64,000 nucleotides of DNA from Phytopseudomonas flavescens (GTDB taxonomy: Bacteria; Pseudomonadota; Gammaproteobacteria; Pseudomonadales; Pseudomonadaceae), in the NCBI RefSeq assembly GCF_900100535.1, contig NZ_FNDG01000025.1, positions 1 to 64,000 of the forward strand. Reading direction: 5' to 3'. Every line of letters begins with the position of its first letter. Position 1 is the stretch's first letter. The notes under the pieces were generated by a model. It saw only the letters and a list, made by a program, of their open reading frames with translations. It was not told the DNA's origin and did no database searches. Made by a program: the position numbers and the translations under genes. Of this stretch, positions 26,841-36,015 are shown in pieces.

Positions 26841-28169
26841 CTAGCGCCCGCCCTTGGGCTTGCCAGCGAAGCTCGGCACCTTGCGGATGGCCTTGACCGG
26901 CGGTGTGGCAGGTTCGTCGCTTTCCATCCAGCGACCCAGGCTGCCGGACTTGCCGCCCCCCACCACCTTGGGCTTTTTCGGCTTCTTCGGTTTCTTCACC
27001 ACCAGGCCGCCGGCGACCGTCTGCGGCACGCGGTGGTCGGGGATGAAGTCCGGCTCGTCGACGCGCTGCACGATCTGCTGGATCAGCGCTTCGATGGCCG
27101 AGAGCAGTTGCACCTCGTCGGCGCAGACCAGCGACACGGCCTGGCCGCTGGCCCCCGCGCGACCGGTACGACCGATGCGGTGCACGTAGTCTTCGGCGAC
27201 GATGGGCAGGTCGACGTTGACCACCAGTGGCAGGTCATCGATGTCCAGGCCGCGGGCGGCCACGTCGGTGGCGACCAGTACGTCGACTTCGCCGGCCTTG
27301 AAGCGCTGCAGTGCGCGCAGGCGGGTCGGCTGCGGCTTGTCACCGTGGATCGCATCGGCACGAATGCCTGCGGCCAGCAGTTCCTGCTCGAGTTCATCGA
27401 CGCCCTTGCGGGTCTTGACGAAGACCAGCACCTGCGACCATTTCCTGCTGCGGTACAGGTGCAGGAACAACTCGGCCTTGCGCTTCTTGTCGACCGGAAT
27501 CAGCCACTGCTTGACCGACTTGGCGGCGGCGTTGCGCGGGCTGACTTCGATGCTCAGCGGGTCGCGCAGCATGTCGCCGGCCAGGCTGCGAATGGCCTCG
27601 GAGAAGGTCGCGGAGAACAGCAGGGTCTGGCGTTTCTTCGGCAAGGCGGCGAACAGGTCATCCAGCTCGCGGGCAAAGCCCAGGTCGAGCATGCGATCGG
27701 CTTCGTCGAGCACCAGCACCTGCAACTGGGAAAACTTCACCGCGTTCTGGCGGTACAGGTCGAGCAGCCGGCCAGGGGTGGCGACCAGTACGTCGAGACC
27801 TTTGCGCAGCTTCATCATCTGCGGGTTGATGCTCACGCCACCGTACACCGCGTAACTGCGCAGGGGCAGAAACTGCGAGTAGGTCTGCACGCTTTGCTGC
27901 ACCTGCTCGGCCAGCTCGCGGGTCGGCACCAGCACCAGGGCGCGCACCGAGTTGCTGGCGACGGTCGGGCCTTCCATCATCAGGCGCTGGAGGATCGGCA
28001 GGGTGAAGGCGGCGGTCTTGCCGGTGCCGGTCTGCGCCGCAGCCATCAGATCGCGGCCCTTGATGATCGGGCCGATGGCCTGGGCCTGCACGGGCGTCGG
28101 GGTCTTGTAATCGAGGCCGTCGAGGCAGCGCAGCAGGGGTTCGATCAGGCCGAGGGAAGCGAAGGTCAT
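26841..28169 (-). CDS. rhlE: DEAD-box ATP-dependent RNA helicase, RhlE type
   Basis: 442 residues. All helicase motifs are present in order: Q motif (YKTPTPVQAQAI), AAQTGTGKTAAF, PTRELAEQ, TPGRLLDL, VLDEADRMLDLGF, SATF, then ARGLDI and HRIGRTGRAG in the second RecA domain. A basic lysine/proline-rich tail (KKPKKPKKPK) likely binds RNA. RhlE proteins act in ribosome assembly and RNA turnover, notably in the cold. The ATG at 28169 is preferred over a TTG at 28190, but neither has a clear ribosome-binding site. Confidence 0.93.
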   Translation of the reverse strand: MTFASLGLIEPLLRCLDGLDYKTPTPVQAQAIGPIIKGRDLMAAAQTGTGKTAAFTLPILQRLMMEGPTVASNSVRALVLVPTRELAEQVQQSVQTYSQFLPLRSYAVYGGVSINPQMMKLRKGLDVLVATPGRLLDLYRQNAVKFSQLQVLVLDEADRMLDLGFARELDDLFAALPKKRQTLLFSATFSEAIRSLAGDMLRDPLSIEVSPRNAAAKSVKQWLIPVDKKRKAELFLHLYRSRKWSQVLVFVKTRKGVDELEQELLAAGIRADAIHGDKPQPTRLRALQRFKAGEVDVLVATDVAARGLDIDDLPLVVNVDLPIVAEDYVHRIGRTGRAGASGQAVSLVCADEVQLLSAIEALIQQIVQRVDEPDFIPDHRVPQTVAGGLVVKKPKKPKKPKVVGGGKSGSLGRWMESDEPATPPVKAIRKVPSFAGKPKGGR

Positions 28170-28215
28170 GGCGGGCAACGTGGTGGGCAATGGAAATGCC
28201 CCACAGTTTATCCTG

Positions 28216-28302
28216 TCCGGGTAGCGCCCGCTCGGCAGTTGCAGCGCGGCGATACCCGGGGATGAACATCCTGGGTATCGCTTCGCTCAACGCCAGGCTA
28301 CG
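28216..28302. repeat. REP-like palindromic element, family 1
   Basis: Between rhlE and the receptor gene, GCGATACCCGGG (28249-28260) pairs with CCTGGGTATCGC (28270-28281). The right part read in reverse begins CGTAGCCTGGCGTTGAGCG and matches the elements at 26337 and 34631. It may also act as a transcription or processing barrier at the end of the receptor gene. Confidence 0.55.
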
Positions 28303-28318
28303 AGCTCCGGCACGCGCT

Positions 28319-30700
28319 TCAGAACTCGCCGCGCAAGGTGAACATGTAGCTGCGCGGGTCGCCGTAATAGTTGCCACGACGCAGCTCACCCACGGACTTG
28401 TAGTACTTCTTGTCGAACAGGTTCTTGGCGTCGAGACCGATGGTCCAGTGCTGATCGATTCTCCAGCTGGCCAGGGCGTCGTAGACCGCACGGCCGGCGT
28501 TGCTCACCTCCGGCCCGAAGGTATCGGTGCTGTAGCCACTCTGTGCGGAAACGGCACCACCGACGGTGAGGCGATGCAAGGCACCGGGCAACTGGTAGGT
28601 GGTCGAGGCGCGCAGCAGGTGCTTGGGCGTCTGGTAGTCGGTGGGGCCGCCACTGGCCTTGCTGGTCTGGTTGAAGGTGTAGCCGGCCGCGACCTGCCAG
28701 CCTGACAGCAGTTCGCCGCTGGCCTCCAGTTCGTAGCCCTTGCTGCGCTGGATCTCGGCGTTGAGGTAGCAGAGGCCGTCTGCGTTACTCGCGCAGAGCG
28801 CACCGCTGGGATCCTCCGTGGCGACGTCATCCTGCTTGATGTAGAACAGCGCGGCGGAGAGGTTCAGGCGTCCGTCGTACAGCTCGCCCTTGATACCGGT
28901 TTCGTAGTTGACGCCGACGGCCGGATCCAGCAGCGAGCCCGCTGCCGTGCGGTAATCGCTTTGTGGCTGGAAGATATCGGCGTAGCTGGCGTACCACGAC
29001 CACTGCTCGTCGAGGTCGTAGATGACGCCGACGAAGGGCGTGAACTGGTGGTCCTGACGATTCCCTGCCTCGGTTGCGCTGAGGGTTTCTTCGGTCTCGT
29101 ATTCGTACCAGCTCAACCGCCCCCCCAGTACCACGCTCAGTGGCTCGCTGAGGTACAGGCGCGTATTGGCGTAAACCCCATAACGCGTCTCGGCGCTGTC
29201 GTTGATCGACGTCCAGCCGCTGCGCGGCGGCCTGGCCAATGCCTGATGGTTCGGGTCGAACACGTCGATGGCACCGACGCCCGCAGCGGTATTGATAGTG
29301 GCGTTCTTGCTGTACTGCTCCTCGCGGGACCAGTTGCCGCCGACCATCAGCGTATGGCGCAGGCCGAAGGCTTCGAAGCTGCCGGACAGGTTGCTGTCGA
29401 TGCCGGTGTTGGTCACGTCATCGCTGCGGTACAGGGTTCGGAACAGCCGCGAGCCCGTATTGGTGGCCGGGTTGATCGCACCTTGAGGCAGTGCCGAGCG
29501 CTGATCGAAGCCCCCTTCGGCGCGGGTCAGCGAGGTCTTGCTGGTCCAGTCCTCGTCCAGGCGATATTCCAGGTCGGCGAAGACTTCGGTCTGCTCGCTT
29601 TCGTGGCGGTTCCAGTCCTGCGCCAGCGAGGTGGAACGGGAAACGTCGAGGGCCTTGCCATTGCTGTAGCGCGGCAGGCCGAAGATCGAGTAGCCGCTGG
29701 TGACGCCCGTCTGCCGGCGCAGGCCGACGGAAAGAGTCGAGGCGTCATTGAGGTCGGCTTCGACGATGCCGTAGAACAGCGGCTTGCGGCTGGCTTCGCG
29801 GTCGTAGAAATACTGGCGATCCTCGTAGGCCACCAGGGCACGACCGCGCAGGGTGCGGGACTCGTTCAGGGCGCCGCTGCCGTCCAGGTCCATGCGGTAG
29901 AAATCGTCGGAGCCGGCGCGGGTGGTCACCGAGAAGTGCGGCTCGGCGGTCGGCCGCTTGCGCACCAGATTGACCGCGCCGCCCGGGTTGCCGTTGCCGA
30001 CCAGCAGGCCGGCGGCGCCGCGAAGGATTTCCACGCGGTCGTAAACGGCGGTGTCCGGGGTCATCCAGCCGGTGGGGCTGTGGATCACGCCGGGCATGCC
30101 ATCGACCAGATAGGCATCGGCGCCCAGCTCGAAGCCCCGGGAATTGTACTGATGGTCGCCGAAGTTGCGCGTCTGCAGGGTGATACCCGGCGCGCTGTAG
30201 AGCACCTGATCCAGGGAAGTGAAGTTGCGGTCGTCCATCTGCTGGCGGGTGATCACGCTGACCGACTGCGGGGTTTCACGCAGCGACTGCGCGCCCTTGC
30301 CCAGGGTGACCGCACGGGTGGTATAGGAACCGGTACCCTCGCTAGCGCTGCTCGCCAGGTCACTGCTGATGGTGGTGGCCTGCAGGTCGAGCGCGGCGGA
30401 CGGCGCGCGCTCCATGATCAGCCAGACATCGCCGCTGCGCTGCACCACCAGCCCCGATCCCGCGAGCAGACGCTGCAATGCATCGTCGATGGCGAAGGTA
30501 CCTTTCAGCGCAGGCGCCGAGCGGCGTGCGACCAGGCGATCATCGACGGCGAGGGTCACCCCGGCCTGGCTGGCGAGCTGCCTCAGGGTGGCAGCCAGCG
30601 GCTGGGCCGGCAGATCCAGTTCGACGGGGGCTGCCTGTACGCCCAGTGCCAGCGTCAGGGCGCTGGCGGTAGCCAGTGTTTTCAGGGAGGTGCGCAGCAT
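28319..30700 (-). CDS. TonB-dependent ferric-siderophore receptor with signalling domain
   Basis: 793 residues. A signal peptide (to VQAAP) is followed by a secretin/TonB N-terminal (STN) domain (about residues 27-100, LDLPAQPLAATLRQLASQAG), which signals to the anti-sigma factor. Then come the plug domain (SLRETPQSVSVITRQQMDDR through GNPGGAVNLVRKRP) and the beta-barrel ending GDPRSYMFTLRGEF with C-terminal Phe. The plug motifs are those of FpvA/FecA-type siderophore receptors, but the ligand cannot be read from sequence. It lies 76 bases after fecR, completing a fecI-fecR-receptor unit. Confidence 0.93.
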   Translation of the reverse strand: MLRTSLKTLATASALTLALGVQAAPVELDLPAQPLAATLRQLASQAGVTLAVDDRLVARRSAPALKGTFAIDDALQRLLAGSGLVVQRSGDVWLIMERAPSAALDLQATTISSDLASSASEGTGSYTTRAVTLGKGAQSLRETPQSVSVITRQQMDDRNFTSLDQVLYSAPGITLQTRNFGDHQYNSRGFELGADAYLVDGMPGVIHSPTGWMTPDTAVYDRVEILRGAAGLLVGNGNPGGAVNLVRKRPTAEPHFSVTTRAGSDDFYRMDLDGSGALNESRTLRGRALVAYEDRQYFYDREASRKPLFYGIVEADLNDASTLSVGLRRQTGVTSGYSIFGLPRYSNGKALDVSRSTSLAQDWNRHESEQTEVFADLEYRLDEDWTSKTSLTRAEGGFDQRSALPQGAINPATNTGSRLFRTLYRSDDVTNTGIDSNLSGSFEAFGLRHTLMVGGNWSREEQYSKNATINTAAGVGAIDVFDPNHQALARPPRSGWTSINDSAETRYGVYANTRLYLSEPLSVVLGGRLSWYEYETEETLSATEAGNRQDHQFTPFVGVIYDLDEQWSWYASYADIFQPQSDYRTAAGSLLDPAVGVNYETGIKGELYDGRLNLSAALFYIKQDDVATEDPSGALCASNADGLCYLNAEIQRSKGYELEASGELLSGWQVAAGYTFNQTSKASGGPTDYQTPKHLLRASTTYQLPGALHRLTVGGAVSAQSGYSTDTFGPEVSNAGRAVYDALASWRIDQHWTIGLDAKNLFDKKYYKSVGELRRGNYYGDPRSYMFTLRGEF

Positions 30701-30776
30701 GATGGGTCTCGTGATGATCTCGGATACCCCTTGACGCAGCAGGCCCCGAAAAACCCAACCTGGCACGCGAAAATTT

Positions 30777-31694
30777 TCAACGCGGCAGCAACAGGGTGCC
30801 GTCGGCGCGTTCCTGCAACCGTACCCCGGCAAGCTGCGGCAAGGCCTGAACGAATGCCTCGATATCGGCCACCTGTACCACGGCGGTAATGGTTTGCGGC
30901 ACTACCGCCTGCTCGAGGCGCAGCGGCTTTTCGCGATAACGGGCCAGACCGGCCACCACCTCGCCCAGATCGGCCTGTTCGAAAACCAGGCTGCCGCTGC
31001 TGAAGCCGAAAGCGCCCGCCGCCTTGCGATCGGAACGCCGCAGCCCGACAGGCTGACGATAAAGGCCGACCTGATCGGCGCCCAGCTCGATGCGCTGCTC
31101 GCCGCTGGTCATCGCTACGCGGCCACGGGCCACGCTGACCTGCACACGTCGGTCGAACCTCTCGACCACGAAACGCGTCCCCAGCACCCGCACCTGTGCC
31201 GCACCAGCATCGACCACGAAGGGGCGTTGCGGGTCGTGGCGCACGTCGAAGATGGCCCGACCACGCAACAGCGTCAGATGCCGCACGCGGTCATCGAAGA
31301 GCACCTGAATGCGTGTATCGGCATCCATCTGCACCTCGCTGCCGTCGGCCAGTTGCATGCGCCGCAACGCACCGATGCCGGTGAACAACTGCAGTTCCTG
31401 GCGCGCGGCGTGGCGGGCCAGCAGCCAGGCACCCAGGCCGCCGAGCAGCAAGCCGCCGAGCATGCCGTTGCGCAGAAAGCGCCGGCGCCCGACGTTCTCC
31501 ATGGCGCCGGCCAGGGCACGGGTCTGCTCGGTGCTGGAAAAGTCGCCCCACAGGCGCTTGAAGCTGTGAAATTCCTGAGCGTTGCGCGGGTCGGCGGCCA
31601 GCCAGCTGGCGAAGACCTGACGTTCGGGGTGATCGTCCGGCACCTCGAGCAGCCGCGCGAACCAGTGCGCCGCCTCACGACGCCGCGCACTCAT
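30777..31694 (-). CDS. FecR-family transmembrane anti-sigma factor
   Basis: 305 residues. The N-terminal cytoplasmic domain (REAAHWFARLLEVPDDHPERQ and the RNAQEFHSFKRLWGD region) binds the sigma factor. One membrane helix lies near residues 83-98 (GGLLLGGLGAWLLARHAA), and the periplasmic FecR domain (about 115-210, DGSEVQMDADTRIQVLF) receives the signal from the receptor's STN domain. The C-terminus contains a second STN-like stretch. Start overlaps the sigma-factor stop by four bases. Confidence 0.93.
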   Translation of the reverse strand: MSARRREAAHWFARLLEVPDDHPERQVFASWLAADPRNAQEFHSFKRLWGDFSSTEQTRALAGAMENVGRRRFLRNGMLGGLLLGGLGAWLLARHAARQELQLFTGIGALRRMQLADGSEVQMDADTRIQVLFDDRVRHLTLLRGRAIFDVRHDPQRPFVVDAGAAQVRVLGTRFVVERFDRRVQVSVARGRVAMTSGEQRIELGADQVGLYRQPVGLRRSDRKAAGAFGFSSGSLVFEQADLGEVVAGLARYREKPLRLEQAVVPQTITAVVQVADIEAFVQALPQLAGVRLQERADGTLLLPR

Positions 31695-32203
31695 GGGCAG
31701 AGCAGCTCGCGGGCCTCGTGCAGATCGAGCAAGGCACGCACCAGGTGGCGCTCGACCATGGTGGTACTGATCTGCAGCATCGCGGCGACCTCCACCTGGC
31801 GGTGCCCTTCGATACGCACCAGCCAGAACACCTCACGGCAGCGTGGCGGCAGGCAATCGAGAATGCGCTGCAGGGCGTCCAGACGCTGCTGGAGATCGGC
31901 CAGATGTTCGGCCGACGGGACGAACGACGCGCCATCGTCGAGATCCATGCGCGGCTCGCTGCCTGCCTCGGGCAGGGGCTGGTAGCGCGAGGCGTCGCGG
32001 TAATGGTCGATCAACACGCAATGGGCGATGCGCCGCAGATAGGCGTTGGGCTGCTCGATGACGCCACGCTGGTTGGCGAGCACGAAACGAATGAAGGCAT
32101 CGTGCAGCACGTCGTAGGCACGCTGCACGCAATGGGTACGCCGGCTCAGGCTCAGCAGCAGATCGGTGTAGGCCCAGCGCAAATTGATTCCGCCCCACTC
32201 CAT
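31691..32203 (-). CDS. FecI-family ECF RNA polymerase sigma factor
   Basis: 170 residues from the start used here. Region 2 (VQRAYDVLHDAFIRFVLANQ) and region 4 (LPPRCREVFWLVRIEGHRQVEVAAMLQIS then VERHLVRAL) are complete. When the receptor is occupied, FecR lets this sigma factor transcribe the receptor gene. The start at 32203 was chosen because GAGGTGG lies just upstream and the -10 box at 32252-32257 leaves too short a leader for the ATG at 32239, although that ATG cannot be excluded. Confidence 0.9.
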   Translation of the reverse strand: MEWGGINLRWAYTDLLLSLSRRTHCVQRAYDVLHDAFIRFVLANQRGVIEQPNAYLRRIAHCVLIDHYRDASRYQPLPEAGSEPRMDLDDGASFVPSAEHLADLQQRLDALQRILDCLPPRCREVFWLVRIEGHRQVEVAAMLQISTTMVERHLVRALLDLHEARELLCP

Positions 32204-32251
32204 CATCCACCTCGGCCATGTTTCGACGGCGTCAGCCATCAGGGGGCCGGC

Positions 32252-32295
32252 AGTATAGAGAGCGCCCCAAGGCAAAGTAAATGAGAACTATTAGT
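32252..32295 (-). promoter_or_regulatory. Fur-controlled promoter of the fecI-like gene
   Basis: Minus strand TTTACT, 18-base spacer, TATACT (32252-32257). A Fur-box-like sequence at 32277-32295 (GTAAATGAGAACTATTAGT on the plus strand, 12 of 19 consensus matches) overlaps the -35, so expression should rise in low iron. Confidence 0.65.
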
Positions 32296-32320
32296 GGCCG
32301 ACCGAGCGGCCGAGCGCCAC

Positions 32321-32926
32321 TCAGTTCAATGCGCCGAGCAGCGACCGCACCTTGGCTGCGGACATACCCTGCAGTTGTCGCAGGAAGTCGTGATCGACCA
32401 TGCTGCGGCCGTATTGCTCGCGCAGCAGGCGGCACAGATGCAGGGTCAGGTTGGCGGCCATTTCCGCGTCGGCCAGCGCCCGGTGGGCCTTGCCGGTGTC
32501 CGGCAGGCGCGCCCAGCGATTGAGGTTGCCGAGCTTGTGGCTCGGGGCGCCAGGCAGCAGACGCCGTGACAGCAGCAGCGAGCAGGCGAACTGCTGGATA
32601 CGCGTGCGGCCGATCAGGCCCAGTTCGGCGTCCCAGAACTTCTGATCGAAGGAGGCGTTGTGCGCCAGCATGGGAATGTCGCCGACGAACTCGGCGACCT
32701 CGTGCATCACCTCGGCTGCCGGTGGTGCGCTGCGCAGCATGGCATTGCTGATGCCGGTCAGTTGCTCGATGAACGGCGGCACCCAGGCACCACTGTTCAT
32801 CAGGCTCTGGTAGCGCGCGGTGATCTGCCCGTTCTCGATGATCACTACACCGATTTCGGTGGCGCGGGCCTGCTGGGCCGGCGACATGCCGGTGGTTTCG
32901 AAGTCGATGACGGCAATGGGTTTCAC
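32321..32926 (-). CDS. DEDDh-type 3'-5' exonuclease (DnaQ-like)
   Basis: 201 residues. The exonuclease motifs are clear: Exo I VIDFETTGM (D8, E10), Exo II HNASFD, Exo III HRALADAEM with the catalytic histidine and aspartate. It resembles the epsilon subunit of DNA polymerase III but is shorter and lacks the polymerase-binding tail. It probably trims single-stranded DNA or RNA. It follows the NYN gene by eight bases; a nuclease pair in one operon is notable. Confidence 0.88.
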   Translation of the reverse strand: MKPIAVIDFETTGMSPAQQARATEIGVVIIENGQITARYQSLMNSGAWVPPFIEQLTGISNAMLRSAPPAAEVMHEVAEFVGDIPMLAHNASFDQKFWDAELGLIGRTRIQQFACSLLLSRRLLPGAPSHKLGNLNRWARLPDTGKAHRALADAEMAANLTLHLCRLLREQYGRSMVDHDFLRQLQGMSAAKVRSLLGALN

Positions 32927-32934
32927 GTGAAGCC

Positions 32935-33414
32935 TCAGTGTTTCAGCAACAGATGCCCCTCGATGGGCACATAACGAGTGGCCGCGCGCACCAGCGACTG
33001 TGCGGTAAGCCCGGGAACGCCGTAGGCAACCGCCTCGACGCCATGACGTTGGCGAATGCGTTCGAGCAGCAGATCGAAATCGCCGTCACCGGAGGCCAGC
33101 ACCACGCTGTCGACGTTCGCCGCCGCGTCCATCACGTCGAGGGTGATGCCCACGTCCCAGTCACCCTTGGCCGAGCCGTCACTGCGCTGAATGTAGGGTT
33201 TGAGCTTCACGGTGAAGCCGAGGTTGCGCAGGATCTGCTGGAACTGCTGTTGCTTGGGATCGCCGCGGTCGATGGCATAGGCGTACGCCTCGACGATCTC
33301 GCCGCCGCCGGCCAGCTCGGCCCACAGCGCGGTGTAGTTAAAGTGACAGCCGTAGGCCTGGCGTACGGTGTAATAGAGATTCTGCACATCGGCGAACACG
33401 GCTATTTTCTTCAC
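32935..33414 (-). CDS. NYN-domain (PIN-like) putative ribonuclease
   Basis: 159 residues. The NYN/DUF88 fold is indicated by FADVQNLYY (D9 and N12), KGDWDVGITLDVM with acidic residues, and SGDGDFDLLLERIRQR. These aspartates form the metal site of PIN-like nucleases, and relatives such as LabA and MARF1-type proteins act on RNA. The target is unknown. First gene of a two-gene operon with the exonuclease. Confidence 0.88.
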   Translation of the reverse strand: MKKIAVFADVQNLYYTVRQAYGCHFNYTALWAELAGGGEIVEAYAYAIDRGDPKQQQFQQILRNLGFTVKLKPYIQRSDGSAKGDWDVGITLDVMDAAANVDSVVLASGDGDFDLLLERIRQRHGVEAVAYGVPGLTAQSLVRAATRYVPIEGHLLLKH

Positions 33415-33573
33415 CGGACATCCTCACAAGGGCTCGCGCGGGTCGCACGGCGGCCAGTATGCCAGTGTCACGCCCCTCAGGTCGAAAGCCATGGCCCGCT
33501 GGTAATCGGATCACTGGCCGGGAAACCGACGCCCTCGTATGATGACGACCTGTTTTTCTGGCCGCGACTTTCC

Positions 33574-34233
33574 ATGAAACCCCTCGACGCCCTGCGTGAC
33601 GCCTGGTTCTTCTTCCGGCAAAACCTGCTGCAGATCATTCTCCTGTGCCTGCCCTTCCTGCTGCTCGAGGCCGCGCTGAGCATGCAGCTCGAAGGGCTGG
33701 TCGCAGCCGCCAAGGTACCGCTCTACGACGTGCTGCTCGGGCTGCTTTTCTATCCGCTGTACAGCGCCGCGTTGATCCTCTTCATCGATGCCCGCAGCCG
33801 TGGCGAACAGCCGGCCAGGGGCGCGCTGGTCGCCATGAGCCTGAGCCTGAGCCTGTGGCCGCGCTTCGTGCTGCTGGCCGGCATCGGCACCCTGGCGATC
33901 ATGCTCGGCGCCTCGCTGTTCATCCTGCCGGGGCTGTGGCTGATGGTGCGCCTGGTGTTTTCCGACTACCTGCTGGTGCTGCGTGGAATGTCGCCGCTGC
34001 AGGCGCTGCACCAGAGCCTGCAGCTGACCCACGGGCATTTCTGGCCGATTCTCACCTGCGTGATGCTGGTCATGGTGCCGCCCTGGCTGGTGGGCTTCTG
34101 GGCCGGCGATATCGCGGCCGAGCCTGCCGGGCGCCTGCTGCTGGACCTGCTGCTCGGCCTCTTCCAGCTATTCACCACGGTGGTTGTGTTCCGCCTGTAC
34201 ATGTTGCGCACGGGCGACAACACCGCGCCGTAA
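33574..34233 (+). CDS. YciC-like integral membrane protein
   Basis: 219 residues with about six hydrophobic helices. The middle contains LFILPGLWLMVRLVFSDYLL followed by GMSPLQALHQSLQLTHGHFW, the pattern of UPF0259/YciC and glycerophosphoryl-diester-phosphodiesterase membrane-domain proteins. The function of the family is unknown. It is divergent from the NYN-exonuclease pair. Confidence 0.82.
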   Translation: MKPLDALRDAWFFFRQNLLQIILLCLPFLLLEAALSMQLEGLVAAAKVPLYDVLLGLLFYPLYSAALILFIDARSRGEQPARGALVAMSLSLSLWPRFVLLAGIGTLAIMLGASLFILPGLWLMVRLVFSDYLLVLRGMSPLQALHQSLQLTHGHFWPILTCVMLVMVPPWLVGFWAGDIAAEPAGRLLLDLLLGLFQLFTTVVVFRLYMLRTGDNTAP

Positions 34234-34732
34234 TCTGCCGGGCAACCCACCGTTCAGAAGCTGTTTACGATCTGCTGCGCGTCAGCCATGGGGCGTTAAA
34301 AACAGGCTGGATCGCCAGCCCGGTCGGCAAGCCGCTTGCGGCCAACGCACTTCAGTGCAACCCCGAAGAGGCGAGCGAAGCGATTAATGCGTACGCGCGC
34401 GTGCGAGCCCAGCCCGCTTCCCCGCCTGTATTGACCAGCCGGAGGCTGTTACTCACGTAGCGCCTCGCCTGGCTCTAGCTCGCGAGAGCCTAAATGGCTT
34501 CTTGGACCGAGACGACCACGTGGCAGGAAAATCAACGACGCCGTGGCAATGCAGTACCTGACAGTGGTTGGACCCTCGATAACAAGAAACCCCGCCTGGT
34601 GCGCTGAGCACGATCGAAGCAAGCCAGCCCCGTAGCCCGGGTTGAGCGTAGCGATACACGGCAAACCCACCCTGGGTTATCGCTACGCTCAACGTCAGCT
34701 ACGTTACGCAGCCCCATCCTGCTTGGATCGTC
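34234..34732. other. Non-coding gap with repeats between the YciC-like gene and tonB
   Basis: No gene is convincing in these 499 bases. The left part has a GGCTGG/CCAGCC hairpin (34305-34320) after GGGCGTTAAAAA, a stretch that resembles common Pseudomonas intergenic repeats. The right part contains the large palindromic element at 34631-34703. The plus-strand YciC-like gene and the minus-strand phytase operon both end here, so the gap is convergent and probably holds their transcription ends. Confidence 0.6.
34631..34703. repeat. REP-like long palindrome, family 1
   Basis: GTTGAGCGTAGCGATA (34641-34656) is perfectly repeated in inverted form at 34678-34693, with outer CGTAGC/GCTACG ends and a 21-base loop. 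It belongs to the same family as the elements at 26337 and 28216. At the end of the phytase operon it could protect or stop the message. Confidence 0.7.
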
Positions 34733-35557
34733 TTACTGAATCTTGTAGGTGAACGTGTTCTTCACATTCGCCACGGCGACCGTCTGGCCGTTGACCACCT
34801 TTGGCTGATAGCGAAACGTCTTCGCCGCGGCAAGCGAGGGCTTGACGAAAAGCGGGTGACAATCGCCTACCACCTGGGGATCTTCGACCCGGCCCTGGGC
34901 ATTTACCCGATAAGCGACGGTGCACTCCCCTTCGATCTTGCGATCCAGCGCGCGCTGGGGATAGTCCGGTGCATTCTTGGCAATCGGCAGGTACTGTCGG
35001 CTGGCAGCAGCCGCTGCTTCGGCGCGTGCGGCCGCGGCGGCGGCTGTTTGTCGCTCTACCTCAGCCTGCCTGGCCTGGGCGACCTGCTGTTGCTGCAGGC
35101 GAGCCTGACGCTGTAGCTCTTCTCGCACAACCCGCTCTTGGCGCAACGCTTCTTCGCGGCGTTGCTGCTGGCGGTCACGTTCGATGCGCTGCTGCCTTTC
35201 CTTTTCCTGCTGTTGCTGCTGCACACGCTTGAGCGCCAGATCCGCCTTCTGCACCTGAGGCTTCTCGACCAGCGGCTCCGGCATCGGCATCGGCGCCGGT
35301 TCTGGCGCTGTCACTGTCGGCATGGGCGCCGCGACTGGAGGCGGCGGTGGTTGCACTGCGGGCGCGGGCAGCGAGATCAACTGAGTGGTGATCACCGCAG
35401 AAACCACAGGCGGCATCGGTGCGTTGTGCGACAGGTTGAGCAACACGAACGCCAGACCGATATGCAACGCCACCGCCACACCCAGCGCGAAACTGTGCTC
35501 GCGCCAGGCAGGCCAGGAGAAACGCGGTTCGTGCAGTTCCAGGGTCAGAGCATTCAT
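34733..35557 (-). CDS. tonB: TonB-family energy transducer of the phytase operon
   Basis: 274 residues. One N-terminal membrane anchor (about residues 24-44) is followed by a proline-rich span (PVSA to PLVEKP), then about 90 residues of charged Gln/Arg/Ala coiled coil that resembles TolA more than a usual TonB. The C-terminal domain (about 185-274) has the TonB form YPQRALDRKIEGECTVAYRV and YQPKVVNGQ. It would transmit inner-membrane proton energy to the TonB-dependent receptor. It starts two bases after the TolR-like stop. Confidence 0.9.
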   Translation of the reverse strand: MNALTLELHEPRFSWPAWREHSFALGVAVALHIGLAFVLLNLSHNAPMPPVVSAVITTQLISLPAPAVQPPPPPVAAPMPTVTAPEPAPMPMPEPLVEKPQVQKADLALKRVQQQQQEKERQQRIERDRQQQRREEALRQERVVREELQRQARLQQQQVAQARQAEVERQTAAAAAARAEAAAAASRQYLPIAKNAPDYPQRALDRKIEGECTVAYRVNAQGRVEDPQVVGDCHPLFVKPSLAAAKTFRYQPKVVNGQTVAVANVKNTFTYKIQ

Positions 35558-35558
35558 C

Positions 35559-36002
35559 TCAGGGCGCCTCGGTGATCAGGCCGAGACGGCTGACGCCGCC
35601 ACGCTGCAGTTCGGCGATTCCGGCGACCACGGCGCCATAATCGGCATTCTGGTCGGCGCGGATATACACCTGGGTCTCCGGGTTTTCGGCAACGATACTG
35701 GCGATCTTCGCGCCCATCTGCGCCTTGTCCACCGCACTGTCGGTCTGCGACTCGGTGTCCACTTCGCTACCCAGATTCCAGTAGTAACTGCCGTCATCCT
35801 TGACCGAGAGCGTGACGATGCGCTGCTCGTTCGGTGTCGGTAGAGCTTCGGCAGCCACCTTGGGCAGTTCGATCTGCACACCCTGTACCAGCATCGGCGC
35901 GGTGACCATGAAGATAACCAGCAGCACCAGCATCACGTCGATGTAGGGCACCACGTTCATTTCGGCTTTCAGGCCGTGTTTTCTCGTCGGTCTTGCCAGC
36001 AT
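35559..36002 (-). CDS. TolR/ExbD-family proton-channel subunit
   Basis: 147 residues: a short cytoplasmic N-terminus, one membrane helix with the essential aspartate in VVPYIDVMLVLLVIF (D about residue 23), and a periplasmic domain. EMNVVPYIDVMLV and the C-terminal GVSRLGLITEAP are closer to TolR than to ExbD. Together with the TolQ-like protein it forms a proton-driven motor for TonB. Start at MLARPTRKHG with GAGGGA upstream. Confidence 0.9.
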   Translation of the reverse strand: MLARPTRKHGLKAEMNVVPYIDVMLVLLVIFMVTAPMLVQGVQIELPKVAAEALPTPNEQRIVTLSVKDDGSYYWNLGSEVDTESQTDSAVDKAQMGAKIASIVAENPETQVYIRADQNADYGAVVAGIAELQRGGVSRLGLITEAP

Positions 36003-36015
36003 GGAGAATCCCTCC

